Origin: VXRN01 sp965197695 | Lineage (GTDB): Bacteria > Chloroflexota > Dehalococcoidia > Lucifugimonadales > UBA1123 | Length of the DNA stretch: 64,000 nucleotides | Assembly: GCA_965197695.1 (NCBI GenBank) | Contig: OZ240222.1 | Coordinates: forward strand, 1,426,001 to 1,490,000 | Direction of reading: 5' to 3' | Part shown: positions 43,544 to 52,459 of the stretch, one piece after another | Position numbering within the stretch: the first letter of the stretch is position 1 | How the letters are laid out: each line of letters opens with the position of its first letter | The notes under the pieces: model-generated | Database searches by the model: none | The model's input: only the letters and a program-made list of their open reading frames with translations | Told to the model about the DNA's origin: nothing | Translations under genes and position numbers: made by a program

Positions 43544-44092
43544 TCAGGTAAGACTGCTCTGGCCCTGCCACTGACTCGGGGTAGTGGAATGCGCGGGCGA
43601 GGACAGTCTCTCGATGATTAGCTGGCAGAATCGAGTTCCGGGTTCGAGCAACACGGTGTAAGGCCCGATGTTGGATATTTCCAGTCTGAGTTGGCCCTTG
43701 AAGTTTGCTTGGACCGTGGGTGCTGTCAGGTGAACGGAAACCCCAAAGCGCGCCATCTTGCTCCGGCCTTCGATCCGCGCAGCAAGATAGTTGGGCAGGT
43801 CCACTCTCTCCAATGTGTAGCCCAGAACGAAGTCTCCCGGTTTCAATTCGAATTTCCCGCCGGGCGGCACGGTGATTGTTTCACCATGCTCACTGGACAC
43901 TTCCTCAGGTGAAGCCCTGTCCGGGTCTATGGTGACGGACATTCCCGTGGCCGGTCTCAAGTGGCGCGTGAAAACATCGCCAAGCCGAAGATCGATAGAC
44001 GACGTGGAGACCTGATCGGACTCGATCATCGGATCGAAGTTCAGGCCTCCACTCTCGATCTCTGCCATGATGTCTCTGTTACTGAGGATCAT
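43544..44092 (-). CDS. dcd: dCTP deaminase
   Basis: Deaminates dCTP to dUTP (or bifunctionally to dUMP). Of 182 residues: SSIDLRLGDVF at 31-41, RIEGRSKMARFGVSVHLTAP at 107-126, and catalytic E138 in QLRLEISNIGP, the same number as in the E. coli enzyme. The usual C-terminal tail is altered (SSPAHSTTPSQWQGQ). The start overlaps the stop of the upstream hypothetical gene by 14 bases. Confidence 0.88.
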   Translation of the reverse strand: MILSNRDIMAEIESGGLNFDPMIESDQVSTSSIDLRLGDVFTRHLRPATGMSVTIDPDRASPEEVSSEHGETITVPPGGKFELKPGDFVLGYTLERVDLPNYLAARIEGRSKMARFGVSVHLTAPTVQANFKGQLRLEISNIGPYTVLLEPGTRFCQLIIERLSSPAHSTTPSQWQGQSSLT

Positions 44093-44387
44093 AGACCAGT
44101 TCGGGAGCGCCTTTCTGGACCTTCATCCTGTTGCCTGAAGTGAACGTATCCGAAGGCAGTTCGATCAAGTATGACCCATCTTTGAGCAAGCCAACCACGC
44201 TGACTCGCATCAACTCCCGCTCATGGTCAATGTACCCTGCCGGAACGAAAGAGAGGTAGGAACGACCATTGACCTCGAACCTGATCACGTACTCCCCAAT
44301 TGGGTCGGTGTCATTGCTGATGTCAGTATATCTCAACGCTCCCGGCTGGGGAGGCGAAATCCACTCGGGCATCTCGAATTTTGGCAT
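44079..44387 (-). CDS. Hypothetical protein coupled to dcd
   Basis: A 102-residue soluble protein starting MPKFEMPEWISPPQPGALRY. Short beta strands predominate (YVIRFEVNGRSYLSFVPAGY, SVVGLLKDGSYLIELP). Not recognised. AGGAGGACACCGT precedes ATG 44387, and the reading frame overlaps dcd by 14 bases, so both proteins are made from one message. Confidence 0.7.
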   Translation of the reverse strand: MPKFEMPEWISPPQPGALRYTDISNDTDPIGEYVIRFEVNGRSYLSFVPAGYIDHERELMRVSVVGLLKDGSYLIELPSDTFTSGNRMKVQKGAPELVYDPQ

Positions 44388-44451
44388 ACGGTGTCCTCCT
44401 ATGGCTTGGGGCCTATGTATATTGCGCAGACCCTCATATGTCAATACAGAA

Positions 44452-44735
44452 CCTGCCTAATCCGGCGCATTGACGCACTGCAGGGCTTGGGTCGCGCCAG
44501 TCCGGTTTCGTTGATCGATCGATCCTGCGGGTGCCCGGTGCGCATAACCTCGCCGCCGCACTAGAACAAATATACTATTAGATGGTTGGAGAATCAATAG
44601 CACTCCCGACTCCCCATCCGCCACCGCGTCGCCGTCCGTGGGAAGTCGGACTCCATCCACGCAAGCGCCTTCAACAGATTCAGGCGGTACATGCCCTCCG
44701 GCTCGTCTCCGAGGGAGAGGCCGTACTTGTTCTCG
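44452..44735. other. Region without recognised gene; short ORF remnant
   Basis: On the minus strand 44594-44700 reads NENKYGLSLGDEPEGMYRLN then LLKALAWMESDFP, which has the look of real protein but is not in frame with any start. It directly follows the truncated toxin at 44736. It may be the tail of a gene whose front was deleted. Nothing else is seen in the stretch. Confidence 0.35.
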
Positions 44736-44951
44736 TTAGGCGGAGACTGCCTCCGGCGTGGCCCGAGCGGACGCGATCTCACCCTCTAGGATGCGCCACA
44801 CGGCAGTAAAGCCTCTGAGTTTGACGCTTCTGACAGGTCGGGGGTCATCGACCAGACTCCGAAGGGCATCTCGAATGCGACGGGCGTCAATTTTTGGGAT
44901 TCGGCGAGTCTGGCGCTGCGCGGCTGGTGACAGTTCCAGAAGGTAGGGCAT
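44736..44951 (-). pseudogene. RelE/ParE toxin, C-terminally truncated
   Basis: MPYLLELSPAAQRQTRRIPK and VKLRGFTAVWRILEGEI match the first two thirds of the toxin family (compare 24628-24891). After GEI the sequence (ASARATPEAVSA) is not toxin-like, and the final strands with the basic catalytic residues are missing. Seventy-one codons against the usual 85-90. The partner antitoxin upstream is intact. Confidence 0.7.
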
Positions 44952-44957
44952 CGAGAA

Positions 44958-45191
44958 TCAACATGGAGACTGCAGGAGCTCGTCGAAGAACTCCTCGAAC
45001 TCAACCCCGCCTTCTTTAGCCGCTTCGACACGCGCTGCTTCAATCTTGGAGCGTTCCGCCTCGTCCAACTCGGAATCCGCGAGCCATGATTCTATGGCCT
45101 CAATCACAAGATCGTTGACCGTTCTGCCGGTCCTGCGAGCTTCCTCTTCCAGCGCCGAATATAGGCCGTCATTCATCGTCATTGTCTTCAT
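44958..45191 (-). CDS. Antitoxin of the truncated RelE/ParE pair
   Basis: A 77-residue protein (MKTMTMNDGLYSALEEEARR ... SELDEAERSKIEAARVEAA) paralogous to the antitoxin at 24888-25142: the same N-terminal RHH-like segment and acidic helical tail. AGGACTCCTG-type site upstream of ATG 45191. It lies 6 bases upstream of the broken toxin. Confidence 0.78.
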   Translation of the reverse strand: MKTMTMNDGLYSALEEEARRTGRTVNDLVIEAIESWLADSELDEAERSKIEAARVEAAKEGGVEFEEFFDELLQSPC

Positions 45192-45337
45192 CAGGAGTCC
45201 TCACCCACGTCGTTATGGCCTATCCTAACTTGCTGAGCCTCAAGTATGCACGCACGGCCCCAGTTGAGTCGGACCGACGTAGCTGTTGGTAATCGTGGCT
45301 GTCCTGTGGCCCAATTGTAGTCGCGCGTCGAAGCGTG

Positions 45338-46090
45338 TCAACCTGAGACCTCATCCTCGAAGACGACGATGCCAAAGCCGTCGAACACCATCGTGCTGAC
45401 CTGTGACGGCAGCATGATTGCGCCCTTGAGACTCGCCCTGACGAGGTGCGCTCCGGAGATGAGCGCTCCCCGGAAGTCGGCGCCGTCGAACCTTGTCTGT
45501 TCATCGACGAATGCGCCCGTGAGATGGCATCCCTCGAACACGACGCCGGTGAAGTCGCAGCCGGCGAGGTCGGCTTCGGTGAGATTGACTCCGATCAGCC
45601 TGCGGTCTTTGAAGCTGTGCCCCCTGAGCGATGCCAGGCTGAAGTCGGCCCGATCTACCTTTGTCCCGTCCATCCTCGTGCGGGAAAGATCGACGCCTCT
45701 GAATCTGGAGCCCGTCAGGTCCGCTCCGAAGATGTTCGCGCCGTCCAGCGCCGCGCCGGACAGATCGCAGTCCGTAATCCGGGCGAGATTGAGCTGCGCC
45801 TCCCTGAGATCCGCTGAGGTCATGTTGCATCCCACGATCTGCGCGTCGTGCGCGTCCAGCCCGGACAGCCGAGCGTCTTCGAGAACGCAGTCCCGGAATC
45901 GGAGGTCGCCGCACACCAGGTCGGTGAGATTGGCGCGCCTGAGAGTGCAGCTCTCCATACACACGGTGTCGGCCTCGATGCTTGCGAAGTCCGCGCTATC
46001 GAAGTTGCACTCCCTGAACAGGACATCATGCCCCAGCATGTCGTAGAGACGATCGCCGTCGGTGATGGTGAGGCCCTCGTGGACAGTCAT
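45338..46090 (-). CDS. Pentapeptide-repeat protein
   Basis: A 250-residue protein of about 40 A(D/N)Lxx-type pentapeptides from residue 25 to 230 (for example ADFASIEADTVCMESCTLRR, RANLTDLVCGDLRFRDCVLE, LSGAALDGANIFGADLTGSR). It folds as a right-handed quadrilateral helix. Some family members mimic DNA and protect gyrase, but nothing here shows that. It has no signal peptide or TM. It is divergent from the SelA-like gene. Confidence 0.9.
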   Translation of the reverse strand: MTVHEGLTITDGDRLYDMLGHDVLFRECNFDSADFASIEADTVCMESCTLRRANLTDLVCGDLRFRDCVLEDARLSGLDAHDAQIVGCNMTSADLREAQLNLARITDCDLSGAALDGANIFGADLTGSRFRGVDLSRTRMDGTKVDRADFSLASLRGHSFKDRRLIGVNLTEADLAGCDFTGVVFEGCHLTGAFVDEQTRFDGADFRGALISGAHLVRASLKGAIMLPSQVSTMVFDGFGIVVFEDEVSG

Positions 46091-46190
46091 GCCTAAATCC
46101 TAACATCACGGCTCCCGGTATCGGACACCGGACGCCGAGAACGTAGTAGAATGTGATCCGACAATTCCCAACCGATCCAGGAGGTTTGAC

Positions 46191-47339
46191 ATGGCCGACT
46201 CCAACTGGGGTCAGATCTACAAAGAAATCGGCGCGCAGCCGGTGATCAACGCAATTGGCAGCGTCACCATGCTGGGAGGCTCGACACCCGTGCCGGAAGT
46301 CACAGAGGCGATGGAGGCCGCGGGTGTGGCGTACATTCCTCTCATGGAGCTCGAAGAGAAGGCTGGCCAGGCCGTTGCCGACATCGTCGGCGTCCCGGCC
46401 GCCTGGATCACGTCGGGTGCGGGATCGGCGCTCACGCTGGCGGCGGCAGCCGTCATGGCCGGAGACGATGACGACCACATTCAGCAGCTCCCTGACACGA
46501 CAGGGATGAAGAACGAGTTCCTCATCCAGCGACGACAGCGCTACTGGTACGACCGCTGTCTTGAGACCTCCGGCGCAAAGCTGGTCGAGTTCGGCTCGGA
46601 CGATGGGACCACGCGGGAGGACCTCGAGAACGCGATCGGACCAAATACGGCGGCGGTCCACTTCTACGCCGTCGAGCAGGACACCGACCCCAACATCCTC
46701 TCGCTCGAAGACTGCATCGAGGTGGCGCGTACCCACGGCATCATGGTGACGGTGGACGCGGCGGGGCAGATATACCCGCTGGAGAACTTCGGCAAGTACG
46801 TGCGGATGGGCGCGGACTTCCAGTGTATCGCCGCCAAGTACATGGGCGCTCCACAGTCCACCGGCCTCGCGCTGGGGACCGAGGATATGATCCGCAAGCT
46901 CGGATACCAGTCGTTCGTCGGATACGAGGGACGTCGGATCCGCGGTATCGGAAGGCCGCACAAGGTGGACCGCCAGGAAATGGTCGGCGCCGTAGCCGCC
47001 GTCAAACGGTGGTTCACAATGGACCACGAGTCCAGACTCGCCGAAATCGAAGAGAGAACTCAGACCGTGCTGGCTCCGCTCAAGGGCATCCCAGGGCTGA
47101 AGGCCGAGATGATGGACAACATCATCGGGCACCAGCCGTTCGGACTCCGCATCCAGGTCGATGAGGCTGTCGCGGGCTTCTCGGCGCAGGACCTGGTTGA
47201 CCGGCTGAAGGGCGGAGACCCGCCGATATGGACGCGCGTCCGCGAGGATGAAGACCACATGGATATCCACGTCTTCGGCTTGAACGAAGGCGAGGAGAAG
47301 ATCGTCGGAGAGCGCATCGCCGCCGAGTTCGGCCGCTGA
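46191..47339 (+). CDS. SelA-like PLP-dependent enzyme
   Basis: A 382-residue fold-type I enzyme of the SelA/DgaE-like group. PLP lysine K216 in CIAAKYMGAPQSTGLALG, D189 in VTVDAAGQIYPL, N-terminal VINAIGSVTMLGGSTPVPEV (the 'NaxGt...Gs' motif of this group). AGGAGGTTTGAC precedes the ATG. True SelA is larger (about 460) with an RNA-binding N-domain that is lacking here, so this is a metabolic lyase or aldolase rather than selenocysteine synthase. Followed after 19 bases by a CoA-transferase, suggesting a catabolic pair. Confidence 0.82.
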   Translation: MADSNWGQIYKEIGAQPVINAIGSVTMLGGSTPVPEVTEAMEAAGVAYIPLMELEEKAGQAVADIVGVPAAWITSGAGSALTLAAAAVMAGDDDDHIQQLPDTTGMKNEFLIQRRQRYWYDRCLETSGAKLVEFGSDDGTTREDLENAIGPNTAAVHFYAVEQDTDPNILSLEDCIEVARTHGIMVTVDAAGQIYPLENFGKYVRMGADFQCIAAKYMGAPQSTGLALGTEDMIRKLGYQSFVGYEGRRIRGIGRPHKVDRQEMVGAVAAVKRWFTMDHESRLAEIEERTQTVLAPLKGIPGLKAEMMDNIIGHQPFGLRIQVDEAVAGFSAQDLVDRLKGGDPPIWTRVREDEDHMDIHVFGLNEGEEKIVGERIAAEFGR

Positions 47340-47358
47340 CGCGGCTGAGGTCAGTCCC

Positions 47359-48552
47359 GTGCCCGGCCCACTTGATGGAATCCGAATAGTTGACCTCACG
47401 CAGGTGCAGGCCGGGCCGTCATGCACCCAGCTCTTCGCATTCCTCGGCGCCGACGTCATCAAGGTCGAAGAGCCGAGCGCTGGCGACAGGACACGCCACG
47501 AACGCGCCGTCCGGGACGACCTCGACAGCTTCTACTTCATCGTATTCAACGCCAACAAGCGCAGCGTCACGCTCAACCTCAAGACCGTTCGGGGCCGGGA
47601 GCTGCTCCTAAAGCTGGTGGAGCGGTCTGACATCGTCGTCGAGAACTACGGACCCGGCCAGATGGAGAGGTTCGACCTCGGCTACGATGTCCTCAAGACC
47701 GCCAATCCGAAGATCGTGTACTGCACGATCAAGGGATTCGGGACATTTGGCCCGAACGCGCACGTCAAGAGCTTCGAGCACATCGCCCAGGCAATGGGAG
47801 GCGCGATGAGCGCGCAGGGCGAGCCGGGACGCGAGCCGATGTTTGTGGCGCCGGGAGTCGGCGACTCCGGCACCGGCCTGCACGCCGGAATCGGAATGCT
47901 GGCCGCCCTGCGCAAGCGGGATGCGACCGGCGAGGCGCAGCGTGTCGAGGTGTCGATGCAGGACGGTGTGGTCAACCTGATGCGAATACGCATGATCGAC
48001 ACGTTCAATACGGGAAATCCGGTGAAGCGCGAGGGTAACCGGACGTGGGGCGGTCCGATGGTCGTCTATCCCTGCAAGCCCGGCGGTCCGAACGACCACG
48101 TGGCCATAGTCATGGCGGGAGACTCCTGGGACACGATCCTTGCCCTGGCCGGCAGGGCCGAACTGATCGGCGACCCCAGATACTCGACCGCGGAGTCGCG
48201 GGCCGCGCACGTCGCGGACGTGGAGGAGATCGTCCGCTCATGGACGCGGACGGTGACCAAGTTCGAGGCTATGCGGACGCTCGTCGATCTCGGCATTCCC
48301 GCCGGAGCGGTGCAGGACTCCTGCGAAGTCCTCGACGACCCCCACCTCCGCGCCAGGGAGATGGTTGTCGACATTCACGACCCGGCCCGCGGCGACTACC
48401 AGGTCATCGGCTGCCCCATCAAGGTCGAGGGCAGCAAAGTCGAGATACAGCCCCCGCCGCTGCTCGGAGAGCATTCCGAGGAAGTGCTCGGCGAGCTACT
48501 CGGCCTGTCTCCGGCGCAGATTGCAGACCTGAAGAACGAAGGCGTCGTCTGA
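47359..48552 (+). CDS. CaiB/BaiF (class III) CoA-transferase
   Basis: A 397-residue class III CoA-transferase. LDGIRIVDLTQVQAGPSCTQ then LFAFLGADVIKVEEP at the start; the nucleophilic Asp is D169 in PGVGDSGTGLHAGIGMLAAL; NANKRSVTLNLK is also canonical. Start GTG 47359 with GAGGT upstream. It transfers CoA between carboxylic acids; substrate unknown. It is probably in an operon with the SelA-like enzyme. Confidence 0.92.
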   Translation: MPGPLDGIRIVDLTQVQAGPSCTQLFAFLGADVIKVEEPSAGDRTRHERAVRDDLDSFYFIVFNANKRSVTLNLKTVRGRELLLKLVERSDIVVENYGPGQMERFDLGYDVLKTANPKIVYCTIKGFGTFGPNAHVKSFEHIAQAMGGAMSAQGEPGREPMFVAPGVGDSGTGLHAGIGMLAALRKRDATGEAQRVEVSMQDGVVNLMRIRMIDTFNTGNPVKREGNRTWGGPMVVYPCKPGGPNDHVAIVMAGDSWDTILALAGRAELIGDPRYSTAESRAAHVADVEEIVRSWTRTVTKFEAMRTLVDLGIPAGAVQDSCEVLDDPHLRAREMVVDIHDPARGDYQVIGCPIKVEGSKVEIQPPPLLGEHSEEVLGELLGLSPAQIADLKNEGVV

Positions 48553-48587
48553 AAGAGCGCGGGTTGCCTACTCGGCCGTTCTTTCCT

Positions 48588-49286
48588 TCAGTCGGGAAGC
48601 GCCAAATTCTGCAACCACGACTCGGTCATTCCAAATCCCTCAAGTAAGCTTTGCTTAAGGGTATCGGTGTGATTACTGGCCGATCCAACAAGCGCGGATG
48701 GTAGATAGGTGCAGTCGGGGTTATCGTCGCGAAGGATCGCCACCTGTGGCTCTCCACCGACTGTATTGTCGACTCCCTCGGCAACCCAAGAAATCACGAA
48801 TGCGGACCGAACCGCGTTGACGATCACAGACTCATTCCGCGCTATCAAGTGTGTTGCAATTGAGTGGGCGTACTCCGCCCCGTGACCGGAACAACGATAG
48901 TTCACAGCCTCTCCGTACCCCGCAGGGTGAATGTAGTAGAGTTGGGCTGGACCAGACGTGATCTCCTGCAGGCCAGCGATCATAGCCCCGAAATATGCTT
49001 CTTGACCGATTCGATCAACATAACGTTCGTGGAATACTTTAACCAAGTCTTCCATGACGAGTTTGGCCTCCAACATGGATGAGAACCCATCGTCAAGCGT
49101 CATAAACTCCCGCTCGAGTGCATAGAGGAAGTCTGTCCTAACGCCTGCTAGTCCCTCGAACGCGAGAACTACGCCACCCAATGTCGAAAGCTTGGACTGG
49201 TAATCGGTTTCACCTCCACGGACAATCTTCTGATCAGCCGCTAGGGTCACCCCGTCTCGGCAGCGAGTTCCAATAATCAGCGTCAC
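48588..49286 (-). CDS. Proteasome beta-subunit-like Ntn hydrolase
   Basis: A 232-residue protein beginning (M)TLIIGTRCRDGVTLAADQKI. If the initiator Met is removed, Thr1 is N-terminal and D17 lies in LAAD exactly as in 20S beta subunits; a Lys (SKL, about residue 31) sits near the K33 position. A segment SGHGAEYAHSIATHL follows the family pattern SGxGxxxA. It lacks a propeptide. No alpha subunit, Mpa or Pup gene is adjacent. GTG 49286 overlaps the stop of a 57-codon gene (GTGA). It could form a simple self-compartmentalised peptidase (inference). Confidence 0.75.
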   Translation of the reverse strand: MTLIIGTRCRDGVTLAADQKIVRGGETDYQSKLSTLGGVVLAFEGLAGVRTDFLYALEREFMTLDDGFSSMLEAKLVMEDLVKVFHERYVDRIGQEAYFGAMIAGLQEITSGPAQLYYIHPAGYGEAVNYRCSGHGAEYAHSIATHLIARNESVIVNAVRSAFVISWVAEGVDNTVGGEPQVAILRDDNPDCTYLPSALVGSASNHTDTLKQSLLEGFGMTESWLQNLALPD

Positions 49287-49456
49287 CTAGGCATCCTCTT
49301 TCTTGGGAAAAATCGCCTATGGGGGTTTCGCCGTTGCCTATCCCCCATTTGTCGTTGCCGTTCAAGCAATATCTGTAACGGCGTCAGGGGTTCGTTCCGA
49401 TCGCCCGGTGGGGTGTTACGTTCTTTGCGCCATCGGATAGCTTCCAAAGGTCGCAT
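49283..49456 (-). CDS. Small Arg-rich protein coupled to the proteasome-like gene
   Basis: Fifty-seven residues, MRPLEAIRWRKERNTPPGDR through QILLERQRQMGDRQRRNPHR to RFFPRKRMPR. A strong site AGGAGGAGAATGAC precedes the ATG at 49456, and the TGA at 49285-49283 overlaps the GTG start of the Ntn hydrolase (coding strand AGGTGACG). Very basic. Not recognised; too short for standard gene callers. The coupling suggests a partner or regulator, such as an adaptor or nucleic-acid-binding factor (inference). Confidence 0.6.
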   Translation of the reverse strand: MRPLEAIRWRKERNTPPGDRNEPLTPLQILLERQRQMGDRQRRNPHRRFFPRKRMPR

Positions 49457-49563
49457 GTCATTCTCCTCCTAGATGCGGAGGTATCTGCGCTTTCCAGTTC
49501 GATCCCTCTACGTTCCTCCCATGGTACGACAGCCGGGTATCCTATACTAGGGTCAATCGGGGA

Positions 49564-50439
49564 TCAATCCGCCGCCGGAATCGCCAGCTCCGGATGCGGC
49601 ATTGGCGGACTCTGCGACGCGATCGCGGCTTCCTGCTCCTCTGTCGTCATGGCAGTGAACCGCTCCGCGGCGTCCAGCACCTTCGGCAGCAGACCGATCT
49701 CCCCGGAGCTTGGCGCCGTGTGCATCGGCTGGGACAACACCCACCAGAGCGATCTGTCGATGTCGGCCTGTTCTCGGTGCGGGTCGTACCACACATGACA
49801 ATCCCTCGGACCTTCGCCCCAACCGCCGCGGGCAATCATCTTGATCGTCTGGACTCCAACATCCCGCGCCGCGCACTCTTGCAGCAGCGCCTCCGAGTCG
49901 CGCTTGTAGCCCGGGTCCCGCGCCATGGCCGGGTTCAGCGGGAACATGACGGTGTCGAAATCGAACCGCCGGAGCGCCTCCAGGATCGTGCTCGGCACCA
50001 GCGGCCCGTGACCTGTTATCCCTAGCCAACGGGTCAGCCCCTGCTCGCGCATCTCGACAAGAGTCTGGAGCGCGCCGCCGTCAGCGGTGGCCACGTCGAG
50101 CTCGCGCAGGTTGACCACCGAATGGAGCTGGAACAGGTCGAAGCTCTCGACATTCATCCGCTTCAGGATCGACTCCACGTCCCGCCACGCCTCGTCGCGA
50201 GTGCGGAATCTGGTCTTGGCCCCAAGGAACATCCTCTCTCGGATTTCGGGCATCCACGGGGCCATCCGTTCCATCGCGTGGCCGTAGCTTGGGGCGATGT
50301 CGATGTGGTTCACACCGTGGTCGAGGGCTAAACGGATAGCCCGGTCTGCCTCATCCTGGTCCACGTATCCCACTACGAACGCGCCGAATGTGACCACCGT
50401 GCTGTGATGTCCTGTCCGTCCGAGCCTTCGCTTATCCAC
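49564..50439 (-). CDS. Aldo/keto reductase
   Basis: A 291-residue (alpha/beta)8 oxidoreductase: RRLGRTGHHSTVVTFGAF at the start, VNHIDIAPSYGHAMERM (Asp and Tyr of the tetrad), FLGAKT (Lys) and FDLFQLHSV (His). GTG 50439 with AGGAGGGTACCA upstream is the start; the frame is open to 50526 without conservation. NADPH-dependent; the substrate is not known. The gene ends 108 bases before the 57-codon gene. Confidence 0.9.
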   Translation of the reverse strand: MDKRRLGRTGHHSTVVTFGAFVVGYVDQDEADRAIRLALDHGVNHIDIAPSYGHAMERMAPWMPEIRERMFLGAKTRFRTRDEAWRDVESILKRMNVESFDLFQLHSVVNLRELDVATADGGALQTLVEMREQGLTRWLGITGHGPLVPSTILEALRRFDFDTVMFPLNPAMARDPGYKRDSEALLQECAARDVGVQTIKMIARGGWGEGPRDCHVWYDPHREQADIDRSLWWVLSQPMHTAPSSGEIGLLPKVLDAAERFTAMTTEEQEAAIASQSPPMPHPELAIPAAD

Positions 50440-50576
50440 TGGTACCCTCCTGTCGCGTGGGTGTCTGTTGGCGCTGCCGCTTCGGAGCCATCCCGCTCCC
50501 GGCATCCTCATTGTATCGTGCATCACCGCGCCCTGTGCTAGAATCTCACACCTGAATTAACCCATTTGGATAGGCA

Positions 50577-52265
50577 GTGAATAATATGTCCCAAGTATTC
50601 GAGATTGCCGATAGGTACGTGGAGCGCGTCGCGGAGATGAACCCCCTGGCCGCGACCTACATGGGCGTGCCCGGACACGACCACGAGATGACCGACTTCT
50701 CGCCCGAGGCCAGCGATGCTGAGGCGGAGCTTGACCACGCAGCCCTGGCAGAGCTCGATGCGGTGTCGATCGGGGATGAGAAGGACAGGATCGCGCGCGA
50801 CGCCATGGTGGACAGCCTGCGGCTCAACCAGGCGCGTCATCAGGCGCGGGAGCACTTCCGCAGCCTGAGCATGATCCACAGTCCGGTCCACAGCATTCGC
50901 CAGGTGTTCGACCTGATGCCGCGTGACACTCAGGAGGACTGGAGCAACATCGCTTCCCGGATGGCGAGGGTCCCTGAAGGACTCTCCAGCTATCGGAAAA
51001 CGCTCGAAGAGGGGTTGAGGCGCGGACTGGTAGTAGCCAGGCGGCAGGCGGCTGAGACGGCGGACCAGTGCGACGTCTGGACGGGCAGCGCAGAGGGCCA
51101 CGATTCGTTCTTCCACGGGCTTGTGGCCGCGTTTGACGCCTCCGAAGTCTCATCAGCCGGGCTACGGGCCGATCTCGAATCAGCCGCCGCATCGGCAGAT
51201 CAGGGAATCGCGGACATGGCCCGGTTCCTGCGGCAGACCTACGTGCCGGGCGCGGCTGAGCGTGACGCGGTCGGCTCCGACCGCTACTCGCTGGCGGCCC
51301 GCGTGTACAACGGCATCGAGCTCGACCTGCGGGAGACCTACCGGTGGGGATGGGAACAGCTCGCCTGGGTCGAGTCCGAGATGGCGGCTACCGCGGAAAA
51401 GATCGCTCCCGGCCAGGGCGTCGAGGCGGCCAGGGAGCTGCTGGAGACCGATCCGGCCAGGGCGATCAATGGTGAGGCGGAGTTCAGGACGTGGATGCAG
51501 GAGCTGCAGGACCGCACCATCAGCGAGCTCGACGGGACACACTTCGACATCGCAGAGCCGGTGAAGAACATAGAGGCCCTGATCGCGCCGCCCGGCGGCG
51601 CACTGGCGATGTACTACACTCCGCCGTCCGAGGACTTCTCCAGGCCCGGACGCACCTGGTATCCGACCGGCGGCAAGACGCGATTCCCCATCTGGAGCGA
51701 AGTCTCCATCGCTTACCACGAGGGCGTCCCAGGACACCACTTCCACCTAGGGACTACCGTGTACCTGTCCGAGCGGCTCTCCAGATTTCAGAGGCTTCTG
51801 GGCGGCACATCGGGGCAGATCGAAGGATGGGCATTGTACGCCGAACGGCTGATGGGGGAGCTTGGATACCTGGAGAACCCCGACTACTATCTCGGTATGC
51901 TGGCCGGCCAGTCGCTGCGATCGATCCGCGTCATCATCGACATCGGAATGCACTTGGAGCTGGAGATACCAAGCGGCCAGGGGTTTCACCCCGGGGAGCA
52001 GTGGACGCCGGAGCTTGGACTGGAGTTCATCCAACAGAAGAGCCTGTTCCCGCCCGACTTCGTCGCGAGCGAGGTCAGCCGCTACCTGGGGATACCGGGC
52101 CAGGCGATAAGCTACAAGGTCGGTGAGCGCGAGTGGCTGGCGGCCCGCGAGGAGTCGAAGCAGCGCGAAGGCCCGGACTTCGACCTCAAGCAGTGGCACA
52201 CCCGCGCCCTGTCGCTGGGCCCGATGGGGCTATCGCAGATGCGGAGAGAGTTCAGGCGGGAGTGA
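50577..52265 (+). CDS. DUF885-family protein (gluzincin-like metallopeptidase)
   Basis: A 562-residue protein with the DUF885 hallmark YHEGVPGHHFHLG (HEGxPGHH at 381-388, a HExxH-like zinc motif), GWALYAERLMGELGYLENPD (the third ligand Glu region) and a C-terminal PDFVASEVSRYLGIPGQAIS YKVG. Probably a cytoplasmic peptidase-like hydrolase; no signal peptide. Start GTG 50577 or ATG 50586; the latter lies better behind AGGCAG. Divergent from the aldo/keto reductase. Confidence 0.88.
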   Translation: MNNMSQVFEIADRYVERVAEMNPLAATYMGVPGHDHEMTDFSPEASDAEAELDHAALAELDAVSIGDEKDRIARDAMVDSLRLNQARHQAREHFRSLSMIHSPVHSIRQVFDLMPRDTQEDWSNIASRMARVPEGLSSYRKTLEEGLRRGLVVARRQAAETADQCDVWTGSAEGHDSFFHGLVAAFDASEVSSAGLRADLESAAASADQGIADMARFLRQTYVPGAAERDAVGSDRYSLAARVYNGIELDLRETYRWGWEQLAWVESEMAATAEKIAPGQGVEAARELLETDPARAINGEAEFRTWMQELQDRTISELDGTHFDIAEPVKNIEALIAPPGGALAMYYTPPSEDFSRPGRTWYPTGGKTRFPIWSEVSIAYHEGVPGHHFHLGTTVYLSERLSRFQRLLGGTSGQIEGWALYAERLMGELGYLENPDYYLGMLAGQSLRSIRVIIDIGMHLELEIPSGQGFHPGEQWTPELGLEFIQQKSLFPPDFVASEVSRYLGIPGQAISYKVGEREWLAAREESKQREGPDFDLKQWHTRALSLGPMGLSQMRREFRRE

Positions 52266-52459
52266 GAGGGTCACTCGATACGCTCAACCAGCGCATCTTC
52301 AGAATACCCACCTTTCTAAACTTTGACAGATTGGCAGTATCCTGAGTAAACTCCATAACCAACGCTGACCGAGAGTCATTCTTTCTACCGATGCATCTCC
52401 ATGTGCAGGCTTCGTCCCTTCCTGCAAACTCATCTCCTGTGTCCAACGGGTGATTGACG

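Noticed and set aside
46191..47339. SelA (selenocysteine synthase) supporting the selenoprotein nearby
   Set aside because: At 382 residues it lacks the N-terminal RNA-binding domain and fits metabolic SelA-like enzymes; it cannot be taken as Sec machinery.
46026..47462. A 478-codon minus-strand ORF opposite the SelA-like gene
   Set aside because: It is an antisense shadow; the plus-strand protein has clear PLP motifs and a ribosome site.
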